A DNA stretch of 10,810 nucleotides, taken from Verrucomicrobiota bacterium. Its GTDB lineage: Bacteria > Verrucomicrobiota > Verrucomicrobiia > Verrucomicrobiales > Verrucomicrobiaceae. The stretch is from positions 1 to 10,810 of the forward strand of contig JAEYUU010000127.1 in the NCBI GenBank assembly GCA_023429545.1. The letters run 5' to 3'. Positions 1 through 6,685 of the stretch are shown piece by piece (position 1 is the stretch's first letter; every line of letters starts with the position of its first letter). The notes under the pieces were generated by a model. That model had not been told where the DNA came from, did not search any database, and saw only the letters and a program-made list of their open reading frames with translations. The translations under genes and the position numbers were made by a program.

Positions 1-67
1 ATGCGGGAGTAAGGCGGGGTGATGCCTTGCCGAGGCAGGCGCTCCCTGGCTAAAAAACCCGCCTCTT

Positions 68-82
68 GTGGCAAATTGCCGC
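68..82 (+). promoter_or_regulatory. Putative RegA-box upstream of regBA (site 1)
   Basis: The 15-mer GTGGCAAATTGCCGC is a partial dyad (GGCA-N3-TGCC) and fits the core GNG(A/G)C-N5-GNCGC remembered for RegA/RegR-type regulators. It lies 45 bp before the preferred start of the sensor kinase. A near-identical copy, inverted, precedes the oxidase operon at 2133-2147. The core alone should occur by chance a few times per 10 kb in GC-rich DNA. The stronger arguments are the 13/15 identity between the two copies and their matching positions. Binding by the local RegA protein is inferred. Confidence 0.5.
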
Positions 83-127
83 AGGCGATGGACAGACCCC
101 CACCCGGCACGGATATGTTACCAAGAC

Positions 128-1426
128 ATGTCTTCCCCTGCCAGCCGGCGCCACCATCAACGCATCCCCCAATGGCAGCGGTGGCTCGGGCTCAGTGAAG
201 TCTGGATCAGAGGTGAACTTTCTTCGAAGGTGCTCCTCTGGCTGAGGTGGCTTGCCGTGACAGGTCAAACAGTCACGCTGCTGACGGTGTGGCTCATGGG
301 AGTGCATATTCCCTGGCTGCCATGCATGATCACCATAGGTGTGGCAGCAATGTCGAACCTCCTCCTGTACTGGTGGCTCAGGCAGGTGGCAGGGCAACTG
401 AGGGAAGGGTTCTTTCATGTCCTGCTGTGGGATGGAGTCATGCTGACCCTGCTGCTGCACTGGACGGGCGGACTGGCGAACCCATTCTCGCTCTTCTATC
501 TCATCCAACTCACGCTGGCAGCCGTGGCTCTGCGCGGTTCCGCAGTCATTGGGCTGGCACTGCTCATGGGGGCCGGATGCCTGTTTCTGTGGATGGACAC
601 CGCGCCCCTGGAAATGCGAGATGGTTCAGCTATCGGCGAACCCATCTTCGCGCTGGGCCGCATGGTGGCGCTTCTGCTGGCAGGCCTGTTTATACTCACC
701 CTGCTCCCGGCGCTGCGCCGGCGCTCCCACCAACTTCAGATGGATCGGAACAATCTGCGGGCGGAACTCGAGTCCCGTGATCGGTTCCTCTCCGTCGCGG
801 CCCTGGCCACGGGATTTGCCCACGAACTGGCCACTCCCCCGGCCACTATCGTTCTGGCCGCGGAAGAGTGCGAGACGCAGCCATCACGTGATTCCGCCGT
901 CCTCATCTCGCGGGAGGCCCTGAGATGCCAGGGCGTACTCACGAAACTCCGCACCCTGGGCGAGGAAGCCCATGGCCTTCTGGCAAAACCCCGCACCATT
1001 GCGGACGTGGTGCAAGAGGCGCTCAGAGAACTTGTCCCCGCCCAGCGCGAGCGCGTCCAACTCAAGGTGGCTGCGGGGGATGTGCCGGTAACCTGCGCCG
1101 GCCTGAGGGAAGCGCTCCTCGTACTGTTGCGCAACGCCCTTCTCTCCTCCCCTGGCAAGTTGCCGGTATACTTGCGGACAGAGGAACGCGAAGGCAACGC
1201 AGCCTTCATCGTGGAAGACCGGGGTCCGGGATTCTCGCCAGAACTGCTGCTGCATTGGGGGGAACCATTTCGCTCCACTCGCGAGCCAGGTGCCGGCATG
1301 GGGCTCGGGCTCTTTTTCGTGAGACGCCTCATGGCCGCGATGCAAGGCCAGGTGGAGGTGATCAATCTTCCCGGAGGAGGCGCACGGGTCAGCCTCACAC
1401 TGCCCATCTGCCGCCGCCACCCCTGA
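128..1426 (+). CDS. regB: RegB/PrrB-type redox-sensing histidine kinase
   Basis: A 432-aa inner-membrane sensor kinase expected to sense the quinone pool or redox state and phosphorylate the response regulator encoded next. Six membrane segments lie at about 36-57, 61-84, 94-112, 120-136, 139-156 and 175-197. The motif GGLANPF (114-120) matches the quinone-linked GGxxNPF motif of RegB. The H-box is AHELATPPATI with His232, close to the family HELGTPLATI. Cys267, in LRCQGVL, sits where RegB has its redox-active dimerisation cysteine (Cys265 in Rhodobacter capsulatus). The ATPase part shows an N-box Asn336, DRGPGF (G1, Asp364) and GAGMGLGLFFV (G2). No PAS or HAMP domain is visible. ATG 128 is preferred over the in-frame GTG 68, because the first 20 residues from GTG look non-native and that start would overlap the dyad at 68-82. 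No Shine-Dalgarno sequence is seen. The family call is strong; the sensed signal is inferred. Confidence 0.9.
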   Translation: MSSPASRRHHQRIPQWQRWLGLSEVWIRGELSSKVLLWLRWLAVTGQTVTLLTVWLMGVHIPWLPCMITIGVAAMSNLLLYWWLRQVAGQLREGFFHVLLWDGVMLTLLLHWTGGLANPFSLFYLIQLTLAAVALRGSAVIGLALLMGAGCLFLWMDTAPLEMRDGSAIGEPIFALGRMVALLLAGLFILTLLPALRRRSHQLQMDRNNLRAELESRDRFLSVAALATGFAHELATPPATIVLAAEECETQPSRDSAVLISREALRCQGVLTKLRTLGEEAHGLLAKPRTIADVVQEALRELVPAQRERVQLKVAAGDVPVTCAGLREALLVLLRNALLSSPGKLPVYLRTEEREGNAAFIVEDRGPGFSPELLLHWGEPFRSTREPGAGMGLGLFFVRRLMAAMQGQVEVINLPGGGARVSLTLPICRRHP

Positions 1427-1438
1427 ACTGCCCTCCCT

Positions 1439-1966
1439 ATGATGCGAGTCCTGCTGATCGAGGATGACCAAAGCTTCCGTACGACCCTTGCCCTGGCACT
1501 GGAACGTCGGGGTTGTGAAGTGCTCCAGGCAACGGATCGGGCTACCGCGTTGCAGGAAGCCTCCGAGGGAGGCATTCAAGGAATCATTCTCGACATGCGC
1601 TTGGGGGGAACCGACGGCATGAGCCTCATTCCGGAACTGCAAAAATTACTTCCCCAATCGCGGCTCGTCGTCCTGACGGGCTACGGCAGCATTCCAAGTG
1701 CAATGGAGGCTGTGAGGCATGGCGCACACGACTACCTGCTCAAGCCAGCGGGGGCGAACCAGGTGCTGGCGGCTCTTCGGGGAGAGACGGCCGCTTCACC
1801 ACGTCCCGACGCTGGTGATATTCCCAGCCTCGCCCGGCTCGAGTGGGAGCATATTCAGCGCGTTCTGCATGAATGTGGAGGAAATATCTCACGTGCGGCT
1901 GTCGCGCTCGGCATCGACCGCCGCACGCTGCAACGCAAGCTCTCCAAGCTGCCCCCAGAAACATGA
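1439..1966 (+). CDS. regA: RegA/PrrA/ActR-type response regulator
   Basis: A 175-aa two-component regulator, about the usual RegA length, and the likely partner of the kinase ending 12 bp upstream. The receiver domain (about 3-115) has the acidic pair Glu8-Asp9-Asp10, phospho-acceptor Asp52 in LDMRL, Thr80 in VVLTGYGSI and Lys102 in LLKPA. The stretch VLTGYGSIPSAMEAVRHGA is typical of RegA proteins. The C-terminal Fis-like helix-turn-helix (about 134-170) contains WEHIQRVLHECGGNISRAA and RRTLQRKL, which closely follow the highly conserved RegA DNA-binding segment (WEHIQRVYE..., RRTLQR). Conservation of RRTLQRKL suggests that it recognises sites like those of proteobacterial RegA. Candidate sites are at 68-82 and 2133-2147. 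A second Met codon follows the start directly (1442). Known RegA homologues control respiration, photosynthesis and carbon or nitrogen fixation genes; here the neighbouring oxidase is the obvious target. Confidence 0.93.
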   Translation: MMRVLLIEDDQSFRTTLALALERRGCEVLQATDRATALQEASEGGIQGIILDMRLGGTDGMSLIPELQKLLPQSRLVVLTGYGSIPSAMEAVRHGAHDYLLKPAGANQVLAALRGETAASPRPDAGDIPSLARLEWEHIQRVLHECGGNISRAAVALGIDRRTLQRKLSKLPPET

Positions 1967-2040
1967 GCAGAGCTTTGTCACATCTGCCCTGAGGCAGAGG
2001 CGCAAGCGCAAGAGGGCTATCGAAAAGATGAAACACAGGC

Positions 2041-2087
2041 CTGCATGGACGGCCGTTGAGACTGCTGCCAATGTCTCCACCATGCAG
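2041..2087 (+). repeat. Nested inverted repeat between regA and the oxidase operon
   Basis: Outer arms CTGCATGG (2041-2048) and CCATGCAG (2080-2087) are perfect reverse complements. Inside them, GAGAC (2058-2062) and GTCTC (2073-2077) form a second perfect pair around a 10-nt loop. The internal-loop segment ACGGCCGT (2049-2056) is itself palindromic. A run of five T (2098-2102) follows 10 nt after the outer arm. The element could be a regBA terminator, an attenuator or leader structure for the oxidase genes, or a protein-binding site. The T-run is too far from the stem for a textbook intrinsic terminator. The repeats are visible directly; the function is open. Confidence 0.6.
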
Positions 2088-2132
2088 CGAGGCCCCCTTT
2101 TTCGCCGCCCGGGTGTGATCGCCATGGGAGCT

Positions 2133-2147
2133 GCGGCATCTTGCCAC
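2133..2147 (-). promoter_or_regulatory. Putative RegA-box upstream of the oxidase operon (site 2)
   Basis: On the minus strand this reads GTGGCAAGATGCCGC, differing from the site at 68-82 at only two central positions. It keeps the GGCA-N3-TGCC dyad and the GNG(A/G)C-N5-GNCGC core. It ends 38 bp before the ATG at 2186; site 1 ends 45 bp before its gene. The possible TTG start at 2141 lies inside the site, which argues against that start. RegA control of the oxidase operon is inferred. Confidence 0.5.
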
Positions 2148-2160
2148 ATTTCCATTCTGC

Positions 2161-2167
2161 AAGGAGG
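2161..2167 (+). promoter_or_regulatory. Strong Shine-Dalgarno-like AAGGAGG with unusual spacing
   Basis: AAGGAGG is the best Shine-Dalgarno match near any start in this window, where most genes have none. It lies 18 nt before the preferred ATG 2186, longer than the usual 5-10 nt. It lies only 5 nt before an out-of-frame ATG (2173). It may still help ribosome loading for the oxidase operon, or be a chance match. Confidence 0.3.
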
Positions 2168-2185
2168 CACGAATGTCATCGTGTC

Positions 2186-3634
2186 ATGGATTTTCCCTCG
2201 TTCTACATGGACCATCTCGCGGGAGGCCGGCTTATCATCGGCATCATCGCCAGCCTGCATGTGCTCATCAACCACCCGCTCGCGGTGGGCGCGTATCCGC
2301 TCCTCACCTGGATGGAATGGTGGGCTTACCGGCATCAACGTCCGGACGTTGATCAGCTTGCCTACAGGATCACGTTTATTGTTTTCATTGTTACCACCAC
2401 GGTGGGCGCGATGACGGGTGTGGGCATCTGGTTTTCCACGTCCTTGTTTGCGCCTTTTGCCATCGGCAGCCTGTTGCGGGTTTTCTTCTGGGGCTGGTTC
2501 ACCGAATGGCTCGTATTCATCAGCGAAGTGGTGCTCATCTGCTGGTGGTATCTCTCGTGGAAAAAGGCGGACACCCCCAAGAAGAAGCGCAGGCACATCA
2601 AGATCGGTGTGGCCCTGAGCATCATGTCCTGGCTTACCATGGCCCTCATCGTGGCGGTACTGGGCCTCATGATGAAGCCGGGCGAGTGGAACCAGGCCCG
2701 CACCTTCGGGAGCGCCATGACCAATCCCCTGTACCTGCCGCAGCTTGGCTTCCGAACTTTTTTTGCACTGATGACAGGCGCCGTCTTCGTGTGGTTTGCC
2801 TCGTTCTTCTTCACAAAAGACCAGGGTAATCCACTTTGGCAGGCGGCAGATCTTCGCCAGTGGCTGGTGTATCGCATCTCACATCTGGTGCTCGTCAGCG
2901 GGATGGGAGCGTTTCTCTTTGGCATCTGGTACTGGCAGCGTGTCCCGGATGCCATGAAAGCAAACAGCTCCGTGGCTTTGCTTTCCCAGGCGTTCGCGAG
3001 CTGGCACGGGCAGTTTCAGACGTTGCTTGGGTGGACCGCGCTGGCCTTCATTCTCATGGCGGCAGTTGGGCTTTCCGCCTCCTTTCTGGTGCCGCGATGG
3101 GCGCTCCTCATTCCCGCATTCATGGGCATCTGGCTTCTGGGCCACTTCGAAAGGGCACGGGAGTTCATGCGCAAACCCTGGGTGATCGGCGAATACATGT
3201 ACTCGAATGGAGTGCACAAGGATGAACTGGCCTTCCTCCAAAGCGAAGGACTGCTCAAGCACGCCACCTGCGTGAAACACCGGGAGGTGACTGAGGCGAA
3301 CAAAGTCGAGTGCGGCAGGGATGTCTTCATGCTGGCATGCTCACGCTGCCATAGCACCACCGGACTGAACAGCGTGCTCGCGAAATTCGAGGCCATGTAT
3401 GGCGTGGACAAGGCGTGGGACAGCAACGGCATGCTTACCTTCATCCAAGGCATGCACCAAACCCGCACGTTCATGCCTCCTTTCCCAGGCAACACCAAGG
3501 AGGCAGAAGCTCTCGTGGCCTATATCCAGCAGCTCCGGCAGACACGTGAACCACTGCCCGGGGCACAAACGGAAGGCATTGTCGTGGCTCCCCCTGCCCA
3601 AGCGCCTGCCATGACCGCCCTATCCAACCCCTGA
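2186..3634 (+). CDS. Cytochrome bd-superfamily CydA-like subunit with C-terminal cytochrome c
   Basis: A 482-aa membrane protein, probably one half of a terminal oxidase-like complex. Eight membrane segments lie at about 16-42, 62-83, 97-123, 138-163, 187-209, 227-250, 277-302 and 305-327. His25 in SLHVLINHPLAVG aligns with CydA His19, and His233 in ISHLVLVSGMGAFLFGIWY with CydA His186 (heme b ligands). RKPWVIGE (329-336) resembles CydA GRQPWAIGE. APFAIGSLLRVFFWGWFTEW lines up with the CydA APLAIEGLMAFFLE segment, but Glu99 and Glu107 are replaced by Gly and Trp; Glu107 and Glu114 of this protein lie nearby. No long Q-loop separates helices 6 and 7, so quinol is unlikely to be the donor. A periplasmic c-type heme domain follows: CSRCH (385-389), with Met430 in TFMPPF as likely axial ligand. 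ATG 2186 is chosen because the family-like sequence begins MDFPSFYMDH; an in-frame TTG at 2141 is possible. It lies 10 bp before its partner gene. The bd-superfamily call is made from motifs only. Families without a quinol site (called OR-C and OR-N) are the closest described type. Confidence 0.78.
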   Translation: MDFPSFYMDHLAGGRLIIGIIASLHVLINHPLAVGAYPLLTWMEWWAYRHQRPDVDQLAYRITFIVFIVTTTVGAMTGVGIWFSTSLFAPFAIGSLLRVFFWGWFTEWLVFISEVVLICWWYLSWKKADTPKKKRRHIKIGVALSIMSWLTMALIVAVLGLMMKPGEWNQARTFGSAMTNPLYLPQLGFRTFFALMTGAVFVWFASFFFTKDQGNPLWQAADLRQWLVYRISHLVLVSGMGAFLFGIWYWQRVPDAMKANSSVALLSQAFASWHGQFQTLLGWTALAFILMAAVGLSASFLVPRWALLIPAFMGIWLLGHFERAREFMRKPWVIGEYMYSNGVHKDELAFLQSEGLLKHATCVKHREVTEANKVECGRDVFMLACSRCHSTTGLNSVLAKFEAMYGVDKAWDSNGMLTFIQGMHQTRTFMPPFPGNTKEAEALVAYIQQLRQTREPLPGAQTEGIVVAPPAQAPAMTALSNP

Positions 3635-3644
3635 TTCCACCAGC

Positions 3645-4964
3645 ATGAACTCTTTGCTCGCCACCACACCCGTGCCTCGCGACTTGCCACTTCCGCTCCC
3701 CCTCCCGGAGTGGGCACTCGTCGCATGCCTCATCATTTTTTTCTTGATTCACATTCTGTTCGTCAACCTTATGGTTGGCGGGTCCGTCCTGGTCGTAGCC
3801 GCGGAGTGGCTGGGGTTGCGCGAGCGTCGCTGGAACCACCTCGCCCAAGCCATCGCCAGCACCATCACCGTCAACAAGAGCCTTGCCGTCGTGATGGGGA
3901 TCGGTCCTCTGCTCTGCATCAATCTCCTCTACACGATCCAGTGGTACTCGGCCAATACCCTGACAGGACATGCCTGGCTGCTCATCATTCCCCTGGTGAC
4001 CATCGCGTTCCTGCTGACCTACCTTCACAAATACACGTGGGACCCATGGATCTCAGGCAGACGGAAATACCTGCACCTGGCAATCGGGGTGCTCGCCATG
4101 GCGCTGTTTCTTTTCATACCATTCATCTTCATGGCGAACGTGAATCTCATGCTGTTCCCCAGTGAGTGGGAAAAAGTCAGGGGCTTCATCTCCAGCTTGA
4201 AGATTGGCAATGTCCTGCCTCGCTACCTTCATTTCTTGGGCGCCAGTCTTGCCATGACAGGTCTTTTCCTTGCAGGGTGGTTTGGCAGAAAGGGACACGA
4301 TCAAAGTCTCACTCCGGGATTCACGGGGCCCGCGCTTCGGCGATTGGGCTACAAGGCGGCCGCATGGGTGACGGCGGTTCAATTTCTCTTGGGGCCACTT
4401 TTGCTCTTTACACTGCCGGCGGCAGGGCTCACTCCCAAACTCTACCTCCTCATCTTCTCGGGAGCCACACTCGGGCTGGTGGTGACGTGGATCCTCTTTC
4501 AGGAGATTCGCTCCAGCGACGAACGCATCGGACGCCGCTTCAAGCTCATCTGCACGCTGTTTTCCATTGTCGTCCTCGCCATGGGAAGCGGGCGGCATGT
4601 GTATCGGGAAGCCGCATTGGCGGTCCACAAACAGCAGGTCAACGAGCGGACGGAAGCGTACGCGCTGGCCCTGGCTGAATTCAACAAATCCCACGCGAGT
4701 CTTCCATCACTTGAGCAATCACCAGGGCAGTTGATGATGAATTGTGCTGTCTGCCACGCTCCGGAGGCACGACTGGTGGGCCCGTCCCTCGCGGAAATTT
4801 CGCGGATCTACGCCAACAATCCTGACGGCATTGTAGCTTGGGCCATGGCTCCCGGAAAAAAACGGCCCGATTTTCCCCAGATGCCTCCCATGGCCCATCT
4901 CGGTGAGGCAAATCTGCGAAAAATTGCTGCGCTGATGTTGACCCAAGGACGGGCCGCAGAATAA
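3645..4964 (+). CDS. Second CydA-like (CydA'-type) subunit with C-terminal cytochrome c
   Basis: A 439-aa membrane protein starting 10 bp after the previous gene, so almost certainly co-expressed and a complex partner. Eight membrane segments lie at about 24-56, 79-100, 110-130, 142-170, 192-213, 236-257, 265-288 and 298-320, the same count as its neighbour. His36 in FLIHILFVNLMVGG and His196 in RYLHFLGASLAMTGLFLAGWF sit where CydA has its heme b histidines. It therefore looks like a diverged CydA paralogue rather than a CydB. GSGRHVYRE (314-322) occupies the place of GRQPW. After a hydrophilic, possibly helical stretch (about 321-360) comes a c-type heme site CAVCH (367-371), with PQMPPM (Met413 or Met416) as the probable distal ligand. 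With eight helices the heme domain would be periplasmic if the N-terminus is periplasmic. No Q-loop is seen. It could supply a heme-binding or purely structural half; oxygen as the substrate is inferred, not shown. Confidence 0.75.
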   Translation: MNSLLATTPVPRDLPLPLPLPEWALVACLIIFFLIHILFVNLMVGGSVLVVAAEWLGLRERRWNHLAQAIASTITVNKSLAVVMGIGPLLCINLLYTIQWYSANTLTGHAWLLIIPLVTIAFLLTYLHKYTWDPWISGRRKYLHLAIGVLAMALFLFIPFIFMANVNLMLFPSEWEKVRGFISSLKIGNVLPRYLHFLGASLAMTGLFLAGWFGRKGHDQSLTPGFTGPALRRLGYKAAAWVTAVQFLLGPLLLFTLPAAGLTPKLYLLIFSGATLGLVVTWILFQEIRSSDERIGRRFKLICTLFSIVVLAMGSGRHVYREAALAVHKQQVNERTEAYALALAEFNKSHASLPSLEQSPGQLMMNCAVCHAPEARLVGPSLAEISRIYANNPDGIVAWAMAPGKKRPDFPQMPPMAHLGEANLRKIAALMLTQGRAAE

Positions 4965-4996
4965 AAAAGTGGCAGCCGGTATCGCCAGATCTCCCC

Positions 4997-6685
4997 CTAC
5001 TTCCCTGGCTCGTCGAACAGGCCCTTCAGGAAATTCTTGCCGGCGTCCTTGAGTTTGTCCTTGATGTCGGAGAGGACGGTGTCCAGGCTGACATCCGGTT
5101 TGGACATTTGTCCCTTGGCGCGGAACGCTATCTCGAGGCGCTTCTGATCATCCATCAAGGTCGCGCCGATCACGTCCACCACTCCGTCGACAAGGGTCTT
5201 GGAGCCGAACTCCTTGGTGAGCACCGTCTTCGCATCCTCGAGGATTTTCGTGGTGAGTTCCGGGCTCACGACCAGCTTGGCCCGGGCATTGATCATGTCC
5301 TCAGGAGCGTTGAACCAGCTGTTGTCGAACATGGTGAGCTCGTACTGGGGAAAAGCAAAACGCGTGTCCCCGTTCATCATGATCTTGTTCCCACGGATGA
5401 CATGAATCCTGGCGTTGATGTCCTCAGTGAGCACACCACCGATGGAAACGCCGTCCAGGCTGATGCCGTATTCGGCCACCCTTTTGGAATCCTTTTTACT
5501 CAACTGCTTGCCAAGAGGAGTGCCACCCAGCAGGCCACCTTTCTTGAGGAGGATCTCCAGCATGAGGTCGGGACTCCAGAGTCCGGTGGTCGCATCAAAC
5601 GGTTTGGCCTTCCCGCTCGCCGACACGGCGAAGTCCGCCACGGTGTTCTGCTGCTGCTTCTCGGTTTTCACCACCTTGATGGCGGAGTCCATCGAGAGGT
5701 CACAGGAGTTGTGCAGGGCGAGCGCGGTCGGCACGATGTCGATGTCCTTGAGCGCGACGTTCAGAGCGCTGAACGTGATATGGGTTCCCTTCTCCAGGTC
5801 GATGTTCTCGAAAAGGCCGTTGGAGATGGACACCTCCTTGATGGCGAGATTGAGCTTCAGCTCGTTCGCATGCATCGGCTTCTTCTCGCGCTTCTTCTTT
5901 TTCTTCTTCTTTTTCTTCTTTTTGACGACCGTCACCTTGGTGCCGTCCGGATTGGTTACGACAAACGTGTGGGACGCCGCGGGCGCTGGAGCAGTGGCAG
6001 GCACGGGAGCCGCGGGAGCGGGTGCCGCTGGTGGAGCTTCTGCCGGTGGTACAGGTGTGGTCACCGGATCGGGATTCGGCGGTGGCGTCGGAGCAGGAGC
6101 AGGCCTCGGTGCGGGCGGGGTAGATGTCCCTGGGGCAGGCGATGGAGCAGGCGCAGGCGGCGGGCTCGCAGTGGCGGATGAAGCTGCGGCATGGGTCGCG
6201 GCGGAAGGGGCTGGCTCCTGGGCCTCCTCCTCCACTTCCTCATACTCATCGAAGAGTTCATCGAGGCTGCTCTCCCCCTCCTCATCGATGATCATCCTCA
6301 CCAGTGCATTCTCCAGGTGCAGCTTCTCCACCCTCAGCGTGCCCCGCACCAGGTCCATGAGTTCCATGGAGAGCACGGCTTCTGAGGCGCCGACCAGCAC
6401 CTCCTCATCTTTTACGGGTGCACGCTCGGCGAGGGGCTTCTTCACTTCCTCGTCACGTGGAATCATCTTCAGGCCCACCAGCTTGACCGTGGCGGGCGAG
6501 CTCAGCAGGCTCACCTCCGTGCCTTCGAGCTGGACCCGGCAGTCCCACGCCTCCTCCATCTGGGCAATGATGGCTTCCTTCTTGAGGCGGCCAGCCAGCC
6601 ATGAATGCCCTGCGACACCCAGCCCAGTGAGCAGCACCGCCAGGATGAGCAGAAGGATGAGCGCCTTCTTTGCCAGTTTCTTCAT
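4997..6685 (-). CDS. AsmA-like membrane-anchored envelope protein with Pro/Ala linker and poly-Lys run
   Basis: A 562-aa protein with an N-terminal signal anchor (about 8-30, LILLLILAVLLTGLGVAG). The following WLAGRLKKEAIIAQMEEAWDCRVQLEGTEVSLLSSPATVKLVGLKMI segment resembles the start of AsmA/DUF748-like proteins, which act in inner-to-outer membrane lipid transport or envelope assembly. An acidic stretch (about 134-157) leads to a Pro/Ala-rich linker (159-239), then 11 consecutive lysines (255-265) and REKK. The second half (about 271-550) has regular amphipathic strands such as NLAIKEVSISNGLFENIDL and DGVSIGGVLTEDINARIHVI, as expected for the repeated beta structure of this family. The gene is convergent with the oxidase operon (32 bp between stops) and divergent from gltX. 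It has no visible Shine-Dalgarno. The family assignment is tentative and the exact role unknown. Confidence 0.65.
   Translation of the reverse strand: MKKLAKKALILLLILAVLLTGLGVAGHSWLAGRLKKEAIIAQMEEAWDCRVQLEGTEVSLLSSPATVKLVGLKMIPRDEEVKKPLAERAPVKDEEVLVGASEAVLSMELMDLVRGTLRVEKLHLENALVRMIIDEEGESSLDELFDEYEEVEEEAQEPAPSAATHAAASSATASPPPAPAPSPAPGTSTPPAPRPAPAPTPPPNPDPVTTPVPPAEAPPAAPAPAAPVPATAPAPAASHTFVVTNPDGTKVTVVKKKKKKKKKKKREKKPMHANELKLNLAIKEVSISNGLFENIDLEKGTHITFSALNVALKDIDIVPTALALHNSCDLSMDSAIKVVKTEKQQQNTVADFAVSASGKAKPFDATTGLWSPDLMLEILLKKGGLLGGTPLGKQLSKKDSKRVAEYGISLDGVSIGGVLTEDINARIHVIRGNKIMMNGDTRFAFPQYELTMFDNSWFNAPEDMINARAKLVVSPELTTKILEDAKTVLTKEFGSKTLVDGVVDVIGATLMDDQKRLEIAFRAKGQMSKPDVSLDTVLSDIKDKLKDAGKNFLKGLFDEPGK
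5891..5923 (-). repeat. Poly-lysine codon tract in the AsmA-like gene
   Basis: Eleven consecutive lysine codons (residues 255-265) use a mixture of AAG and AAA. The mixture breaks up the homopolymer and keeps the reading frame less slippery than a pure A run. The tract directly precedes the folded second half of the protein. Confidence 0.85.
5969..6211 (-). repeat. Pro/Ala-rich low-complexity linker region
   Basis: Residues 159-239 of the AsmA-like protein are mostly Pro and Ala with scattered Ser and Thr. They include many AP dipeptides, like the extended periplasm-spanning segments of TonB-type proteins. It is likely an extended linker rather than a folded domain. Confidence 0.7.

Noticed and set aside
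23..37. Small stem-loop TGCCT-N5-AGGCA near the left edge, with an A6 run at 52-57
   Set aside because: The stem is only 5 bp and no T-run follows on the plus strand. Too little upstream sequence is present to assign it to a terminator or promoter.
50..508. Minus-strand open frame of 152 codons opposite the sensor kinase gene
   Set aside because: It lies opposite a well-supported kinase, is rich in Pro, His and Gln with no domain, and looks like a GC-rich shadow frame.
2173..2352. Short frame from ATG 2173, ideally spaced from AAGGAGG
   Set aside because: It runs out of frame within the oxidase gene and encodes a His/Arg/Pro-rich shadow. The spacing is tempting but the peptide has no recognisable features.
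1719..2414. Plus-strand open frame of 231 codons spanning the regA end, the intergenic gap and the oxidase start
   Set aside because: It overlaps two confident genes in another frame, and its composition (Ser, Arg, Trp, Cys) is not protein-like. The part in the gap has no independent support.
2186..4964. Calling the two membrane genes cydA and cydB
   Set aside because: Both resemble CydA rather than CydB, both carry c-type heme domains, and no Q-loop is visible. Standard symbols would mislead.
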